From the NCBI RefSeq assembly GCF_000014745.1, contig NC_008347.1, forward strand, positions 1,054,001-1,118,000: 64,000 bases of DNA, given 5' to 3'. Shown here piece after piece: positions 1 to 7,588 of the stretch (the stretch's first letter is position 1; the number at the start of each line of letters is the position of its first letter). Position numbers and translations under genes: made by a program. The notes beneath the pieces are model-generated. The model saw nothing but the letters and a program-made list of their open reading frames with translations, was not told the DNA's origin and did not search any database. This DNA comes from Maricaulis maris MCS10. Its GTDB lineage: Bacteria > Pseudomonadota > Alphaproteobacteria > Caulobacterales > Maricaulaceae.

Positions 1-681
1 CTCCAGAACGGTCATGCCCAGCAGCGACTGCTCGCCGCCGCTCATCACATGCGCCGGCACGGAGTCGAAGCTGCGACCGGGCAGGGTGAGGGAGCGTATC
101 TCCACCGGTGCGGCCATCGACCGACCGGCCGCAGTGGAGGTCGGGATTGTGTAGTCCAGCCGGTCCGTGCGGATGCCGATGCGGCGGGCATCGGCCAGGC
201 TGAGCGCGACCCCGGTGGCGCCGGTATCGATCATGAAGGTCACCTCGGCACCATTGATTTCGCTGGTGATGTAGAAATGCCCGTCGAACTGTCGCTCCAG
301 CACGATTGCGCCATCGGACAGCTGTACGCCCAGTCCGCTGCTGGCCGAACGGCCCGGCACTGCGGGGGTGGCGCCCCAGACCTGCTCATACTGCCAGTCG
401 GCATAGTCCCGGTTGAGGATGTTGACGGCGACCGCGGCAATGCCGATCGACAGCCAGGCGATCAGGTTGCGGTGGCGCCGCCCGTCCGGTGACAGGGCCG
501 ACCCGGCGAGTGCCAGGCCAAGCAGGATCAGGACGAAGCCGATAAAGACCGTCTTCACCAGAGGCGCGATTTCGGCCCAGAGCGGCCAGCTGACCAGGCG
601 CAGTCCCAGCAGGGCCATGGCCAGGGCGAGGGCGGGGATGGCGAGGCGCGTGATGATGCGGCCCAGCATGGTTTCTTGCAT
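1..681 (-). CDS. Retropepsin-like aspartic protease with N-terminal membrane anchor (partial, C-terminus off the left edge)
   Basis: Reads leftward off the window. The first ~95 residues hold about three hydrophobic membrane segments. A soluble domain follows with the signature D-T-G-A-T at about residue 152, preceded by 'VTFMI', and a second characteristic segment 'SLLGM' near the visible end. This matches the clan AA TIGR02281-type membrane-associated retropepsins of alphaproteobacteria, which act as homodimers because each chain supplies one catalytic Asp. The start is the ATG at 681; an in-frame ATG at 669 is an alternative. It lies 2 bp after the DUF1289 gene on the same strand, so the two are probably cotranscribed. 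The substrate is unknown. Confidence 0.85.
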   Translation of the reverse strand, partial: MQETMLGRIITRLAIPALALAMALLGLRLVSWPLWAEIAPLVKTVFIGFVLILLGLALAGSALSPDGRRHRNLIAWLSIGIAAVAVNILNRDYADWQYEQVWGATPAVPGRSASSGLGVQLSDGAIVLERQFDGHFYITSEINGAEVTFMIDTGATGVALSLADARRIGIRTDRLDYTIPTSTAAGRSMAAPVEIRSLTLPGRSFDSVPAHVMSGGEQSLLGMTVLE

Positions 682-683
682 GA

Positions 684-905
684 CTATCGCTTCCCCTGAC
701 GCGCAGCCCGCGCCGCCTGATACGCTTTTTCCCGCTCCGGCAGGGCTGCCATCACCGCCTCGCGCTCTTCATCGCTGAAGCGTGTCCAGCGCCCCAGTTC
801 CTCCATCGTGCGAAAACAGCCGACGCATAATCGGGCTTGCGGATCAACGAAGCAGACCTGCACGCAGGGTGTCCGGACCGGTGGTTTGACGGGCGACGCA
901 TTCAT
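684..905 (-). CDS. DUF1289 family small cysteine protein
   Basis: A 73-residue protein with the DUF1289 pattern: 'TPCVQVC', then 'CVGCFRT', then a helical C-terminus containing 'EELGRW'. The four cysteines suggest metal or Fe-S binding, though the family function is not established. The start at 905 (MNASPVKPP) was chosen over 941 because homologous proteins begin shortly before the 'SPC..VC' motif; the upstream stretch is arginine-rich and looks untranslated. The gene ends 2 bp before the protease gene, implying translational coupling. Confidence 0.8.
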   Translation of the reverse strand: MNASPVKPPVRTPCVQVCFVDPQARLCVGCFRTMEELGRWTRFSDEEREAVMAALPEREKAYQAARAARQGKR

Positions 906-1000
906 GCGCCGCAGCATTTCGCGGGCCGCGCGTTGTGGCAAGAGGTTGCAGCGGCCCGGTCCGGCGGAATAAGGTCCCGCTTTGACCGGCGGGGACTTCC

Positions 1001-2281
1001 ATGGACGATCTTTTGCTGCAGGGCCGCAGTTTTGCGGGCCTGTTTCTTCTGGCAGGCATTGCCTGGCTGCTCGGGCCGCGCAAAAAACTGCCGATCGTCC
1101 TGCTTGTCGGCGCCATCGCGCTGCAGCTCGTCATCGCCACTCTGCTCTACACCGTCGCGCCGTTCCGCGCCTTCCTGCAATCGTTGACCGGCGTCGTCGC
1201 CGTGCTGCAGGAGGTGACCAATGAGGGGGCGCAATTCGTCTTCGGTTATCTCGCCGGCGGTGCCATCCCCTTCGAGATCGACCCGGAGGCCGGTGGCGGC
1301 ACCTTCCTGTTTGCTTTCCAGGCGCTGCCGATGGTCATCGTATTGTCGGCCCTGTCCGCCCTGTTATGGCGCTGGCGGGTGCTGGAAGTGCTGGTCCGCG
1401 GCTTTGCCTTTGCCTTCCAGCGCCTGCTCAACCTGTCCGGCTCGGCCAGCCTGGGTGCCGCAGCCAATATCTTTCTCGGCATGACCGAAAGTCCGGTCCT
1501 GATCCGGCCACGCCTGCCCGATATGAGCCGCTCCGACCTCTTCCTGATCATGACGGTCGGTTTTTCCACCGTGGCCGGCTCGGTGATGGCGCTCTACGTG
1601 TCCCAGCTTTCCGGCATCATTGACGGTGCCGCCGGCCATATCTTCACCGCCTCGCTGATCTCGGTGCCCGCCGCCGTCCTCCTGTCGCGCCTGATGATGC
1701 CGGGTGACGCGCCGACGCCGGAGGCCGAGGCCAAGGAAAAAGTGCCGACCCAGATCTATCACTCCTCCATGGACGCGCTGACCACCGGCGTGTCGGACGG
1801 GATGCGGCTTTATTTCAACATCATCTTCATGCTGCTGGTCTTCACCGCTCTGGTCGCCCTGCTCAACGTCATGCTGGGCCTGGCCCCCGACATGTTCGGC
1901 GCCCCGCTCTCGGTCGACCGCATCCTGGGCTGGCTGTTCGCCCCGATCGTCTGGCTGGCCGGCGTGCCCTGGTCGGAAGCGACCCAGGCCGGCTCCCTGA
2001 TGGGCCTGAAGACGGCGCTCAACGAAGTCTATGCCTATGACCGCCTGGCCCAGATCGGCAACGAGCTGTCGCCGCGCACCAGCCTGATCATGACTTACGC
2101 GCTTTGCGGCTTCGCCAACTTTTCCAGCGTCGGCATCCTGACCGGCGGCCTGGTCGCGATTGCACCTTCGAGGCGCGAGGACATCCTCCAGCTGGCCCCG
2201 AAAGCACTGATCTCCGGCACGCTGGCGACGCTGATGACAGGCGCCGCGATTGGCGTGCTGCCGCAGGGATTGTTCGGGTAG
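1001..2281 (+). CDS. NupC-family concentrative nucleoside transporter (CNT)
   Basis: A 426-residue polytopic inner-membrane protein, the normal size for bacterial CNT nucleoside:cation symporters. Hydrophobic helices start at the N-terminus. The 'ANIFLGMTESPVLIRP' core (about residues 153-168) carries the conserved E-S/T-P nucleoside-binding element. The C-terminal 'YALCGFANFSSVGI' segment matches the second conserved half. It probably imports nucleosides driven by Na+ or H+. It is transcribed divergently from the DUF1289/protease pair and followed by repeat DNA, so it looks monocistronic. Exact substrate range cannot be read from sequence. Confidence 0.9.
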   Translation: MDDLLLQGRSFAGLFLLAGIAWLLGPRKKLPIVLLVGAIALQLVIATLLYTVAPFRAFLQSLTGVVAVLQEVTNEGAQFVFGYLAGGAIPFEIDPEAGGGTFLFAFQALPMVIVLSALSALLWRWRVLEVLVRGFAFAFQRLLNLSGSASLGAAANIFLGMTESPVLIRPRLPDMSRSDLFLIMTVGFSTVAGSVMALYVSQLSGIIDGAAGHIFTASLISVPAAVLLSRLMMPGDAPTPEAEAKEKVPTQIYHSSMDALTTGVSDGMRLYFNIIFMLLVFTALVALLNVMLGLAPDMFGAPLSVDRILGWLFAPIVWLAGVPWSEATQAGSLMGLKTALNEVYAYDRLAQIGNELSPRTSLIMTYALCGFANFSSVGILTGGLVAIAPSRREDILQLAPKALISGTLATLMTGAAIGVLPQGLFG

Positions 2282-2295
2282 TCGGATACCGATTT

Positions 2296-2411
2296 GTCAT
2301 CCCTGTCGAATGTCCGGCGAAGGCCGGACGCAGGACAGGGACCTATGTGCCTGCGATCAGCTAGGTCCCTGACTTTCGCCCGGCCTTCGCCGGGCGTCCA
2401 TCAGGGATGAC
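2296..2411. repeat. 116-bp cloverleaf palindromic element, copy A
   Basis: The ends are a 10-bp inverted repeat (GTCATCCCTG / CAGGGATGAC). Inside are three hairpins: GTCCGGC/GCCGGAC, a middle arm AGGGACCTA/TAGGTCCCT, and GCCCGGC-cttc-GCCGGGC. Three other elements of the same length and fold occur at 6454, 27148 and 30923. It starts 15 bp after the nucleoside transporter stop. No open frame in it looks coding. Confidence 0.9.
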
Positions 2412-2440
2412 AATCGAAGCCCATACCGAACTCAGACTCA

Positions 2441-2556
2441 TTTCTCCCGGCCGCAGCCCCGCAAAAGCGGGGCGGAGAGCCGGGACCAACCGGACCGTCC
2501 GGCAAGCGATGAGTCTCCCGTCGGTCCCGGATGGCGCTGTGCGCCTCCGGGAAAAA
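2441..2556. repeat. 116-bp palindromic element, second type, copy F1
   Basis: Outer stem CTCCCGG/CCGGGA with pyrimidine/purine tails. Internal hairpins: GCCCCGC-aaaa-GCGGGGC; a middle arm opening with GGGACC and closing with GGTCCC; and GGCGC-tgt-GCGCC. The sequence differs from the type at 2296, but the three-hairpin layout and the 116-bp length are the same. Its partner is at 2866-2981. Confidence 0.8.
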
Positions 2557-2597
2557 TGATGAAGAGGGTGAGGGTAAAATCCCGGTGCCCGCAGGAG

Positions 2598-2651
2598 TTT
2601 CCCCCTCATCCGCGCTACGCGCACCTTCTCCCAGGGGAGAAGGAAAGGGGG
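2598..2651. repeat. Short palindromic repeat (CCCCCTC ... CCTTCTCCC/GGGAGAAGG type)
   Basis: Contains a near-perfect hairpin CCTTCTCCC-ag-GGGAGAAGG and a small GCGC-tac-GCGC stem, flanked by C-run and G-run ends that can pair (TTTCCCCCT with AGGAAAGGGGG). Elements of this look are common in intergenic DNA of alphaproteobacteria. Only one copy was seen in this window. Confidence 0.6.
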
Positions 2652-2692
2652 TGCGCAGCGGGGATAAACTCCGAATCCAGGCACAAAACTTT

Positions 2693-2823
2693 GTCATCCC
2701 GGACATATGCCCGGCCTCGAGCCGGGCGGAGATCCGGGACCTATTATCGCGAAAGCTGGCCGCACCGGGCTTATAGGTCCCGGGTCTTCGCCCTGATCAA
2801 GTCAGGGCTCCGCCCGGGATGAC
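2693..2823. repeat. 131-bp palindromic element E, variant of the GTCATCCC family
   Basis: Outer inverted repeat GTCATCCCGG/CCGGGATGAC. Three inner arms: GCCCGGC-ctcga-GCCGGGC; a middle arm GGGACCTAT/ATAGGTCCC with a longer loop; and GCCCTGA-tcaag-TCAGGGC. The layout matches the 116-bp copies, with extended middle and right arms. Confidence 0.8.
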
Positions 2824-2865
2824 ACGCGCGGGGTCTTCAGCGACGTCACTCTCAAACCCACCACA

Positions 2866-2981
2866 TTTTTCCCGGCCGCAGCCCCGCGATAGCGGGGCAA
2901 AGAGCCGGGACCGACGAGACTTTCCGGCAAGCGATGAGTCTCTCGTTGGTCCCGGATGGCGCTGCGCACCTCCGGGAAAAA
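2866..2981. repeat. 116-bp palindromic element, second type, copy F2
   Basis: Same order of arms and same 116-bp length as 2441-2556. Outer stem TTTTTCCCGG/CCGGGAAAAA, hairpin GCCCCGC-gata-GCGGGGC, middle arm GGGACC/GGTCCC. The 2282-3007 gap therefore holds five palindromic elements in about 700 bp and no convincing gene. Confidence 0.8.
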
Positions 2982-3007
2982 TGGGTGGGGTAGTCCCGGT
3001 GCGAGAT

Positions 3008-3730
3008 TTAATCCCCCCGCGCCGGCCACAGCCGGCTTCTCAGCCACCCAATCGTCGAATTCCCCGCCAGGGACTGCCGGTAGGCCGTGTCCATGAAGCG
3101 GTCCAACCCTTCCGCATCGGCGAACAGGTCGGAGCGGGTTTTCATCGGGGCGTCGGGGTCGATGCGTTTGATGACACGTGCCGGATTGCCGGCAACAATG
3201 GTCCAGGGCTCGACGTCCTTGGTGACGACCGAGCGGGCGCCGACGACGGAATGATCGCCAATGGTCACGCCCTTGCCGACAAAGGCGCCATCGCCGATCC
3301 AGACATTCCTGCCCAGCTTGACCGGTCTGAATTCCGGCTGCGGGTCGACGCGGTCATGGATGGAATGCCAGTCGCAATCGGTGATGGTGACCTTGTTGGC
3401 GATCAGGCAGGCATCGCCGATCTCGATCTCGCCGGCGGCGAGGATGCGGGTGCCGGGGGCGAGGAAGACATGATCGCCGAGACTGATCCGTCCCGCCTGG
3501 GTCTGCGGGGCCCAGACGGTGAGGCGCACCTGGTCGGCCTTGTTGGCGATCACGTGGAGATAGTCGCCGACGGTGACATTCGGCCCGAACACCTCGACGG
3601 CCCAGGGCTGGACGATTTTCGGTTCCTTGCCGATCTCCGCGAAATGCGGCCAGACGAAATGACGCGCCCAGGCGTTCTCGAACCGCTCCCAGAGCTGGTG
3701 CATCCAATAGGGGCGATGATCGCGGCGCAT
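3008..3730 (-). CDS. Left-handed beta-helix (hexapeptide) acyltransferase, WcaF/colanic-acid type
   Basis: About 240 residues. The N-terminal part 'RPYWMHQLWERFENAW' and 'PWAVEVFG' are typical of putative colanic-acid-type acetyltransferases. Hexapeptide repeats follow ('ISLGDHVFLAPGTRI', 'VKLGRNVWIGDGAFV', 'VTIGDHSVVGARSVV') and end in 'IVAGNPARVIKRI', the usual end of the beta-helix. It probably transfers an acyl group from acyl-CoA onto a surface sugar. The start at 3730 is preferred: it has a GGA a few bases upstream, and the extension to 3811 is low-complexity and lacks a ribosome site. No glycosyltransferase is adjacent, so the target is unknown. Confidence 0.85.
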   Translation of the reverse strand: MRRDHRPYWMHQLWERFENAWARHFVWPHFAEIGKEPKIVQPWAVEVFGPNVTVGDYLHVIANKADQVRLTVWAPQTQAGRISLGDHVFLAPGTRILAAGEIEIGDACLIANKVTITDCDWHSIHDRVDPQPEFRPVKLGRNVWIGDGAFVGKGVTIGDHSVVGARSVVTKDVEPWTIVAGNPARVIKRIDPDAPMKTRSDLFADAEGLDRFMDTAYRQSLAGNSTIGWLRSRLWPARGD

Positions 3731-3872
3731 GGCAGGTCCGTTGGCTGGCGGGGGCGGGCTGGCATTGCGGCTTGCCGCGCGCGCCCGCGAAGGCAAGTGT
3801 TTCGCCGACATGAGACAATAAGGGACCGGCCGTGTCTCGCCTGCGATGCAGGTCGGGGGAAAGGGCCGGAAT

Positions 3873-4316
3873 ATGGATATGGCCTACACGGTTGAACTGG
3901 ATGCGGCGGCCGTGGCCGCCTATCTCGACCAGGTCTTCCCGCAATGGAATCAGGGCGGGATCCGGTTTGGCATTGATGTCATCGAGCCGGGGCGGGCGCG
4001 GGTTTCTGCCGAGGCGCGGGCCGAGCATTTGCGGCCGGGCGGGACGGTGTCCGGACCGACCCTGTTCACCCTGGCCGATTTTGCTGCCTATGCGGTCATT
4101 CTCGGTCATGTCGGCCGGCAGGCGCTGGCGGTGACCACCAATCTCAATATCAACTTCCTGCGCAAGGCGCCGCCCGGCCCGGTGGTGGGCGAATGCCGCC
4201 TGCTCAAACTGGGTTCGCGACTGGCGGTCACCGAATGTGATATCAAGGTCGACGGCACAGACGACTTGATCGCCCATGCCAGTGCGACCTATTCCCTGCC
4301 GCCCAAGACCAGCTGA
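3873..4316 (+). CDS. PaaI-type hotdog-fold acyl-CoA thioesterase
   Basis: 147 residues, the size of a single hotdog domain. 'RPGGTVSGPTLFTLADFAAYAV' corresponds to the catalytic helix region of PaaI thioesterases, although the usual HGG is reduced to 'GG.VSGP'. 'ALAVTTNLNINFLRKA' is the conserved central strand. The ATG at 3873 is preferred because GGGGGAAAGG lies about 9 bases upstream. It is divergent from the acyltransferase and 12 bp before the DUF3253 gene, which suggests an operon of thioesterase, DUF3253 and uracil-DNA glycosylase. Substrate is unknown. Confidence 0.8.
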   Translation: MDMAYTVELDAAAVAAYLDQVFPQWNQGGIRFGIDVIEPGRARVSAEARAEHLRPGGTVSGPTLFTLADFAAYAVILGHVGRQALAVTTNLNINFLRKAPPGPVVGECRLLKLGSRLAVTECDIKVDGTDDLIAHASATYSLPPKTS

Positions 4317-4328
4317 GGCCGACCCCGC

Positions 4329-4601
4329 ATGACCGAAACGCCTGAAACCGAATTGACCGGTCCCGATCCGATCGAGGACATCATCCTGGCGCTGGTCGCT
4401 GCAGCGCCGGAAAACCGATCGATCTCGCCCGCCGATGTGGCCAAGGCGGTCGATCCGGAGCGTTTCAATCGCAAGTTCGGCCATGTCCGCCAGGCCGCCA
4501 TTCGTCTGGCCAAGGCCGGCAAGGTGACCATTCTGCGCAAGGGCAAGCCGGTCGAGGATCCCGAGGCCTTCAAGGGTGTCTGGCGGATTGGCCGCGCCTG
4601 A
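4329..4601 (+). CDS. DUF3253 family protein
   Basis: 90 residues with the DUF3253 layout: a short helical start 'IEDIILALVAAAPENRSISPADVAKAV', then 'VRQAAIRLAKAGKVTILRKGKPV' and 'GVWRI' at the end. It resembles a winged-helix-like small domain, but no function is established. Its last 26 bases overlap the start of the downstream glycosylase, so translation of the two is likely coupled. This suggests, without proof, a shared nucleic-acid role. Confidence 0.75.
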   Translation: MTETPETELTGPDPIEDIILALVAAAPENRSISPADVAKAVDPERFNRKFGHVRQAAIRLAKAGKVTILRKGKPVEDPEAFKGVWRIGRA

Positions 4602-5178
4602 TCTCGATACCCTGCTGGCGGATATCCGCGCCTGCCGTGTCTGTGCCGGAGAGATGCCGCATGAACCGCGCCCGGTGATCCAGGCCCATCGCGATGCCCG
4701 CATCCTTTTGGTCGGGCAGGCGCCGGGCACACGGGTACACGCGTCGGGCAAACCTTTCACCGACCCGTCCGGTGATCGCCTTCGCGACTGGCTGCAAATC
4801 GACGAGGCGAGCTTTTATGACCCGACCAAGCTGGCCATCGTGCCGATGGGGTTCTGCTTTCCCGGACTGGATGCCAAGGGAGGTGACCTGCCGCCGCGCC
4901 GCGAATGCGCGCCACTTTGGCAGGCGCGGGTCCGCGAAAACCTGCCGAATGTCCGGCTGACCTTGCTGGTCGGCCAGTATGCCACTCGTTTCTGGCTGGG
5001 TTCGCGGGCGCACAAAACGCTGACGGAAACCGTGCGCCAGGCGGAGCGCTATGCGCCGGATTTCCTGCCACTACCCCACCCGTCCTGGCGGAATAGTGCC
5101 TGGTTGCGCAAAAACCCGTGGTTTGGGGAAATAATTCTCCCAATGCTGCGATGCCGCATGAAAGATTTGTTATCCTGA
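4576..5178 (+). CDS. Family-4-type uracil-DNA glycosylase with Fe-S cysteines
   Basis: 200 residues. Motif A 'GQAPG' is at 47-51 and a motif-B-like 'PHPSWRN' lies near the C-terminus. The four cysteines expected for the 4Fe-4S cluster of family 4/5 UDGs are present: C20-x2-C23 at the N-terminus, then C94 and C111. It should remove uracil from DNA at the start of base-excision repair. It begins with GTG at 4576 inside the end of the DUF3253 gene. Motif A has Gln where classic family 4 has Glu, so activity or specificity may differ. Confidence 0.8.
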   Translation: MSGGLAAPDLDTLLADIRACRVCAGEMPHEPRPVIQAHRDARILLVGQAPGTRVHASGKPFTDPSGDRLRDWLQIDEASFYDPTKLAIVPMGFCFPGLDAKGGDLPPRRECAPLWQARVRENLPNVRLTLLVGQYATRFWLGSRAHKTLTETVRQAERYAPDFLPLPHPSWRNSAWLRKNPWFGEIILPMLRCRMKDLLS

Positions 5179-5297
5179 CCCTATCCTTGGGTGTTTCTGA
5201 CCGCTTGTGTGTTGGCGTCTGAAGCGGTATTCCGGCGCCCGAAATCGCGGCCCCGGAAACGGCAGCCGCAACAGCTGAACAAAAGGGTTTGTGGCTC

Positions 5298-6371
5298 ATG
5301 AGCGTTCTCGAGCATCCGTCTTTCGACAATCACGAGAAAATTCTTTTCGCGACCGACGAAGTCACCGGGCTGAAAGCCATCATCGGTGTCCATTCGACGG
5401 TCAGCGGCCCGGCCTGCGGCGGCTGCCGCATGTGGTCCTATCCCAATTCCGAAGCCGCCCTCCAGGACGCGCTGCGCCTGTCCCAGGGCATGAGCTACAA
5501 GAACATCATGGCCGACCTGCCGATCGGTGGCGGCAAATCCGTCATCATGAAGCCGGAAGGCCCGTTTGACCGCAAGGCGCTGTTTGAAGCCTTCGGCCGC
5601 GCCGTCGACAGCCTCAACGGCCACTACATCACGGCCGAGGATGTCGGTGTCAGCCCGGACGACATGATGGCCGTACGCGCCTCTACCGAACACGTGGTCG
5701 GCCTGCCGGAAGGCAAGGCGGCTTCGGGTGACCCGTCACCGGTGACCGCCGAAGGCGTGTTCCGCGGCCTCAAGGTCTGTGTCGAGCGTGGCCTGGGCAA
5801 GTCCGATCTCGCCGGCGTGAAAGTCGCCATCCAGGGCGCTTCCGGCCATGTCGGCACCTATCTGGCCGGCCATCTCGCCAGGGCCGGCGCGGAACTCTTC
5901 ATCACCGATATCAACCAGGATGGCCTCGAGCGTCTGAAGGCCGAGCACGGCGCCACCATCGTCGGTCTCGACGATATCTACAGCCTCGATGTCGATGTCT
6001 TTGCCCCGTGCGCGCTGGGCTCGGTGATCAATCCGGACACGATTGACCGCATCAAGGCCAAGATCATTGCCGGTGCCGCCAACAACCAGCTGGCCACCCG
6101 CGAAATGGGCGCCGAAGTCCTCAAGCGCGGCATCATCTACGCACCGGATTATGTCCTCAATGCCGGCGGCATCATCAATGTGATGGGCGAGATTGCCGGT
6201 GACTTCAATCCGGAATGGGTCAAGGGCAAGCTGGTCGGTCTCGAGCAGACGCTGGCTGAAATCCTCGACCAGTCGGACCGCGAGGGCCGCCCCTCCAACC
6301 TCATCGCCGACGAGATCGCCCGTCAGCGCATCGAGGAAAAGCGCGCCGCCAAGCTGGCGAAAGTCGCTTAG
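5298..6371 (+). CDS. Leucine/valine/phenylalanine-type amino-acid dehydrogenase
   Basis: 357 residues, the length of leucine dehydrogenases. The N-terminal catalytic domain holds 'GPACGGCRMW' and the Lys-bearing 'LPIGGGKSVI'. The C-terminal Rossmann domain holds 'VAIQGASGHVGTYLAGHLA', followed by 'GAANNQLA' and 'APDYVLNAGGIINV'. It oxidatively deaminates a branched-chain or aromatic amino acid with NAD+. The ATG at 5298 is chosen because AAAAGGG sits 10 bases upstream; a TTG at 5289 is too close to that site. It stands alone and ends at a strong terminator. Exact substrate is not predictable by eye. Confidence 0.88.
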   Translation: MSVLEHPSFDNHEKILFATDEVTGLKAIIGVHSTVSGPACGGCRMWSYPNSEAALQDALRLSQGMSYKNIMADLPIGGGKSVIMKPEGPFDRKALFEAFGRAVDSLNGHYITAEDVGVSPDDMMAVRASTEHVVGLPEGKAASGDPSPVTAEGVFRGLKVCVERGLGKSDLAGVKVAIQGASGHVGTYLAGHLARAGAELFITDINQDGLERLKAEHGATIVGLDDIYSLDVDVFAPCALGSVINPDTIDRIKAKIIAGAANNQLATREMGAEVLKRGIIYAPDYVLNAGGIINVMGEIAGDFNPEWVKGKLVGLEQTLAEILDQSDREGRPSNLIADEIARQRIEEKRAAKLAKVA

Positions 6372-6396
6372 GCCACACTGTATGACGCTTGCACTG

Positions 6397-6427
6397 AAAC
6401 GCCCCTGCCGGATGGTGGGGGCGTTTT
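6397..6427 (+). terminator. Rho-independent terminator of the amino-acid dehydrogenase gene
   Basis: Stem AAACGCCCC/GGGGCGTTT around an 12-base loop, followed by TTTTG. It lies 25 bp after the stop codon. Confidence 0.8.
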
Positions 6428-6453
6428 GCTGTGTGGCCGCATACAGCCCCTTT

Positions 6454-6569
6454 GTCATCCCTGATGAATGCCCGGCGAAGGCCGGGCGCAAGTCAGGGAC
6501 CTATGTGGTTGCAGGCAGTTAGGTCCCCGCCATCCGTCCGGCCTTCGCCGGACATACTGCGGGGATGAC
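6454..6569. repeat. 116-bp cloverleaf palindromic element, copy B
   Basis: Same length and arm order as the element at 2296. Compared with that copy, the left arm reads GCCCGGC/GCCGGGC and the right arm GTCCGGC/GCCGGAC, so both stems changed on both sides and remain paired. It lies between a terminator and the mscS-like gene. Confidence 0.9.
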
Positions 6570-6613
6570 AAAGGCGGGACGGGATAGGAGAGTGTCCGCT
6601 TGGCGATGCGCCC

Positions 6614-7552
6614 ATGCATCGTCCCTCAGAGCGCTACCACCCGCCCGCATCCGGAGACCTGGACTTGGAATACGTCACCTCCCCCCTGTCCGAAACACTC
6701 GACACCGCACCGCTATGGGGGCGTCTGCTGGTCTTTGCGGCCATTGCCGTGCTGGCCAATATCCTCGTATTCGGTATCCGTCTGGTGGCGGATCTCATCA
6801 TCGCGACGCGGACCGAGCGCAAATACTCCAAGCTTCGCTCGGTGACCTCAATGGCGGCCAGCGCGATCATGTTCTCGGTCTGGTTCCTGACGCTGGGTTT
6901 CATACTCGCTGAGCTGGGCGTGTCGCTGACCGCCTACCTGGCCAGTGCCTCGGTGATCGGCCTGGCCATCGGTTTCGGTTCCCAGGGCGTGGTGCAGGAT
7001 CTGGTCAACGGGGTCACCTTCATCTTCTCCGACCTGCTCGATGTCGGTGACCTGGTCGAGATTTCCGGCCAGACGGGGATCGTCCAGTCGATCACGATGC
7101 GTTTTGTGGAGCTTGAGAATGCGGTAGGCGCCAGCGTTTTCATTCCCAACCGTACCATTACCAATGTGATCAATTATCCGCGCGGCTATATCCGTTGCAT
7201 TGTCGATGTGACCCTGACCGGTGATGCCGAGGCGAAGGACAAGGCCGAAGCGCGGGCGACTGAGCTGATGCACGGGTTTCACGAGCAATTCCCCGGCATA
7301 TTCCTGTCGCGCCCGTCGAATGTCGGCCGGGTGGCGCTGACGTCCGGACGCGAATTCGTACGCATCAAATTCCGCATCTGGCCGGGCCGCGCCCAGCCGA
7401 TCGAAACCATTTATCGCGACGAGGTCGTCGCCGCCTTCGTCAAGGTCGATCCGGACTACAAGCCGTGGATGGTGGCGGTCAGTTTCGAGGTCGAGGACCG
7501 CCCGGAAGCCGTGCGCCCGTCGCTGAATTTGAGCTGGCCGGGCGGGAAGTAG
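6614..7552 (+). CDS. MscS-family mechanosensitive ion channel
   Basis: 312 residues with three hydrophobic segments in the first ~120. The pore-lining helix is followed by the conserved 'AIGFGSQGVVQDLVNGVTFIFSD' and the beta-domain 'DVGDLVEISGQTGIVQSITMR' with 'FIPNRTITNVINYPRG'. It gates in response to membrane tension and releases solutes on osmotic downshock. Size is that of a minimal MscS. It is probably monocistronic and convergent with the ferric ABC operon. Confidence 0.9.
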   Translation: MHRPSERYHPPASGDLDLEYVTSPLSETLDTAPLWGRLLVFAAIAVLANILVFGIRLVADLIIATRTERKYSKLRSVTSMAASAIMFSVWFLTLGFILAELGVSLTAYLASASVIGLAIGFGSQGVVQDLVNGVTFIFSDLLDVGDLVEISGQTGIVQSITMRFVELENAVGASVFIPNRTITNVINYPRGYIRCIVDVTLTGDAEAKDKAEARATELMHGFHEQFPGIFLSRPSNVGRVALTSGREFVRIKFRIWPGRAQPIETIYRDEVVAAFVKVDPDYKPWMVAVSFEVEDRPEAVRPSLNLSWPGGK

Positions 7553-7588
7553 CGGTCGTTCTCCCGCCTGAAAGTGTGCGCCTACGCG

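Noticed and set aside
2819-3895. Rightward open frame across repeat F2 and opposite the acyltransferase
   Set aside because: It begins in repeat DNA and the rest is antisense to a clear hexapeptide acyltransferase.
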